Positions 62,585 through 64,000 of a stretch of 64,000 bases of DNA are shown here, one piece after another. Position 1 is the first letter of the stretch. Each line of letters begins with the position of its first letter. The notes beneath the pieces were generated by a model. It did not search any database. It worked only from the letters and a program-made list of their open reading frames with translations, and was not told where the DNA came from. The stretch is from Spizellomyces sp. 'palustris' (taxonomy: Eukaryota > Chytridiomycota > Chytridiomycetes > Spizellomycetales > Spizellomycetaceae): positions 112,227 through 176,226 of the forward strand of contig QEAR01000041.1 in the NCBI GenBank assembly GCA_006535965.1. The letters are read 5' to 3'. Both the position numbers and the translations under genes were made by a program.

Positions 62585-63276
62585 CTACGCCAATATAGAG
62601 ATCTCCATGCCATCTTCTCTCTCCTCATCATACTCTAGCTTACCTTTAAAAAGCTCGCTCTTTGAAAACTTGCCACTATTGCGAACGAAATCCAAATATT
62701 GCTCGCTATTGAATAGAATCACATTATCCGCAACAACAACGCCGCCGCTTTTCAGCAATCCTCTGTCTAATATGGTCTTGAGATCCGGAAGATAGAGAGG
62801 CTTGTCGTGATCAATGAAAACCAGATCGAATGGAGTGGAAGGGTCAAATTCCTGGAGAGCCTCATCTGACCGTTTGTTGACGAAGATGACACGTTCGGAT
62901 AGCCCTGCCTTTGCAACAACCTTGTCCGCTACCATAGCCTGCAGTGGGGAAGGGTCGACCGTGTATATGTGGCCACCATCAGGAAGAAGCCGCGCAATGC
63001 GAGTGGCAGAATATCCACAGTAGGTCCCAAGCTCGAGTACTCTACGAGGTTGATGCTGTTGAATGACATGATCAAGGTATTCTCCCTTTCGATCGCCTAC
63101 ATGCATCATCCTGAATAGCTGAATGTAAGTGGACAGTATCCATGCTTGGCACGGGAAAGTACAAACCGATTATTATCCCAACAGTATTTGTCTATGGTGG
63201 CCAAGACAGAGTCAGGATTCGAGGCAGTCTTCTGCACACGGTTAAGCAGTTCCAGTTCACGCTTGTAGTCTGCCAT
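62585..63276 (-). CDS. Catechol O-methyltransferase-like SAM methyltransferase
   Basis: COMT-type enzymes move a methyl from SAM to a catechol hydroxyl with Mg2+. The first exon has MADYKRELELLNRVQKTASN and DSVLATIDKYCWDNN. After an intron (about 63109-63165) come MMHVGDRKGEYLDHVIQQHQ and the SAM-binding motif I RVLELGTYCGYSATRIARLL. Next are IYTVDPSPLQAMVADKVVAK, the metal-site Asp in FDLVFIDHDKPLYLPDLKTI, and VVVADNVILFNSEQYLDFVR. The conserved DH and ADN motifs supply Mg2+ ligands as in COMT. The end DEEREDGMEISILA resembles the family VDGLEKAIY. An in-frame ATG at 63354 would add 26 residues (MVIIVARTPC); MADYK at 63276 is preferred. Substrate in a fungus is unknown. Confidence 0.88.
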
Positions 63277-64000
63277 TGCTGCGATGGTGATTGCGGCCAG
63301 AGATGGTTGGAACGTGGAACAGTCGCAAGGTGTACGCGCCACAATGATTACCAAACCGTCCTCGTGTCAGTCAAGTAGGTCTCTAGCATTCTTGAAAGAT
63401 TCTTCTATTTAAATGCTTCTGCGATGCCATGTGCATTCTCGAAAATTACCCCCAATACATGGCTACATAGCTGCACATTACTGAGCATCGAACACAATGT
63501 ACACTGTGATAAACTCACTTGTTGCGGAGTCTTCTTCCTTGCAATACTCGCAGCGCATGTTCGTAGTTTAGTCATGGCGTTCACAGCCCTTCACTCGTAT
63601 ATATCACGTCATAACTTTCACCTGCCATTATCCCCTGTTCATTCACCTTACAAGCGAACACAAACATCGTCCTCTATCGCAAATTACGATAAATTTCATG
63701 GTTTTGCAATAACAAATGCTTGGCTTGGATGTCGTTACAACAACCGGATGTGGGACATGTATCTGTTATCAACTCACTGCCCACAGCATCTGGAGAGGGT
63801 TAACGATGCAAGGTGCTCGCTTATGCGATGTTCCCGCGAGTTTCTTGCACGCTCGTCGCAGTCGGCATCCAGTGCTCCCCAGCCATATAGTCTTGTACCA
63901 CTAGCCTGATCATTTGGTGAATGTAGTGCTTGCATTGATGAAATTGCAATGGCAGGTTCGGATTGGACAGCATAGTGCGGAGCCGATAGACTTTGGCACT
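63277..64000. other. Upstream flank of COMT, no secure gene
   Basis: On the minus strand ATTTAAATA near 63414-63406 could be a TATA-like element for the COMT gene, about 130 bases from its start. Plus-strand frames at 63424-63909 have no domain. A minus-strand frame near 63960-63760 is open but unrecognised and could belong to a gene beyond the window. Confidence 0.35.

Noticed and set aside
63424-63909. 161-codon plus-strand frame near the window end
   Set aside because: It has no domain, no membrane or signal pattern, and starts within the COMT promoter flank.

Overview
The window reads as a nuclear segment of a zoosporic (flagellated) fungus, most likely a chytrid. The fungal side rests on a verprolin/WIP protein, an SFC1-type carrier, an AIM18-type chalcone-isomerase-fold protein and a MATA-type HMG-box factor. 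The flagellate side rests on two intraflagellar transport genes, IFT56 and IFT27. A histone stem-loop binding protein is also present; to my knowledge it is missing from Dikarya but kept in some early-diverging fungi. Genes are dense, on both strands, and cut by many short introns of about 55-85 nt with GT..AG ends. All gene models were spliced by eye, so internal exon borders are approximate unless given. I cannot name the species; Spizellomycetales would be a guess.

Layout. 1-8.4 kb: SLBP (5' end outside the window), RNA polymerase subunit RPB12, exosome subunit RRP45, Golgi tether COG2, ATP synthase subunit e. 8.7-16.7 kb: one long meiotic helicase gene, HFM1/MER3, on the minus strand. 16.9-25.6 kb: a GPI-type surface protein, verprolin, ribosomal protein L32, a small membrane protein, an OCA/SIW14-like phosphatase relative without the catalytic arginine, and a fungal protein of unknown role with LPxY motifs. 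26.1-34.6 kb: IFT56, IWS1/SPN1, a possible unrecognised gene, an HMG-box factor and AIM18. 35-39.8 kb: a possible small Myb-like ORF, an alpha/beta hydrolase, tRNA-Gly(GCC) and sparse DNA. 39.8-55 kb: Golgi Ca/Mn ATPase (SPCA/PMR1), IFT27, TM9SF nonaspanin, TAF1 with a bromodomain, GMP synthase. 55-64 kb: an unrecognised zinc-finger protein, a succinate/fumarate carrier, a Ctr copper transporter with a duplicated Cys/Met-rich ectodomain, a 1.8 kb non-coding stretch with degenerate repeats, and a catechol O-methyltransferase.

Most genes are unrelated housekeeping loci. Some fall into themes: secretory and Golgi function (COG2, SPCA, TM9SF), transcription (RPB12, IWS1, TAF1), RNA handling (SLBP, RRP45) and the flagellum (IFT56, IFT27). 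I saw no transposon, CRISPR array or rRNA. No operon-like or clustered new system stands out. The most unusual items are architectures: the SLBP tail built of phase-2 exons, the CX5D phosphatase relative, the duplicated copper-transporter ectodomain, and the repeat-rich promoter-like DNA near 61.6-61.9 kb.
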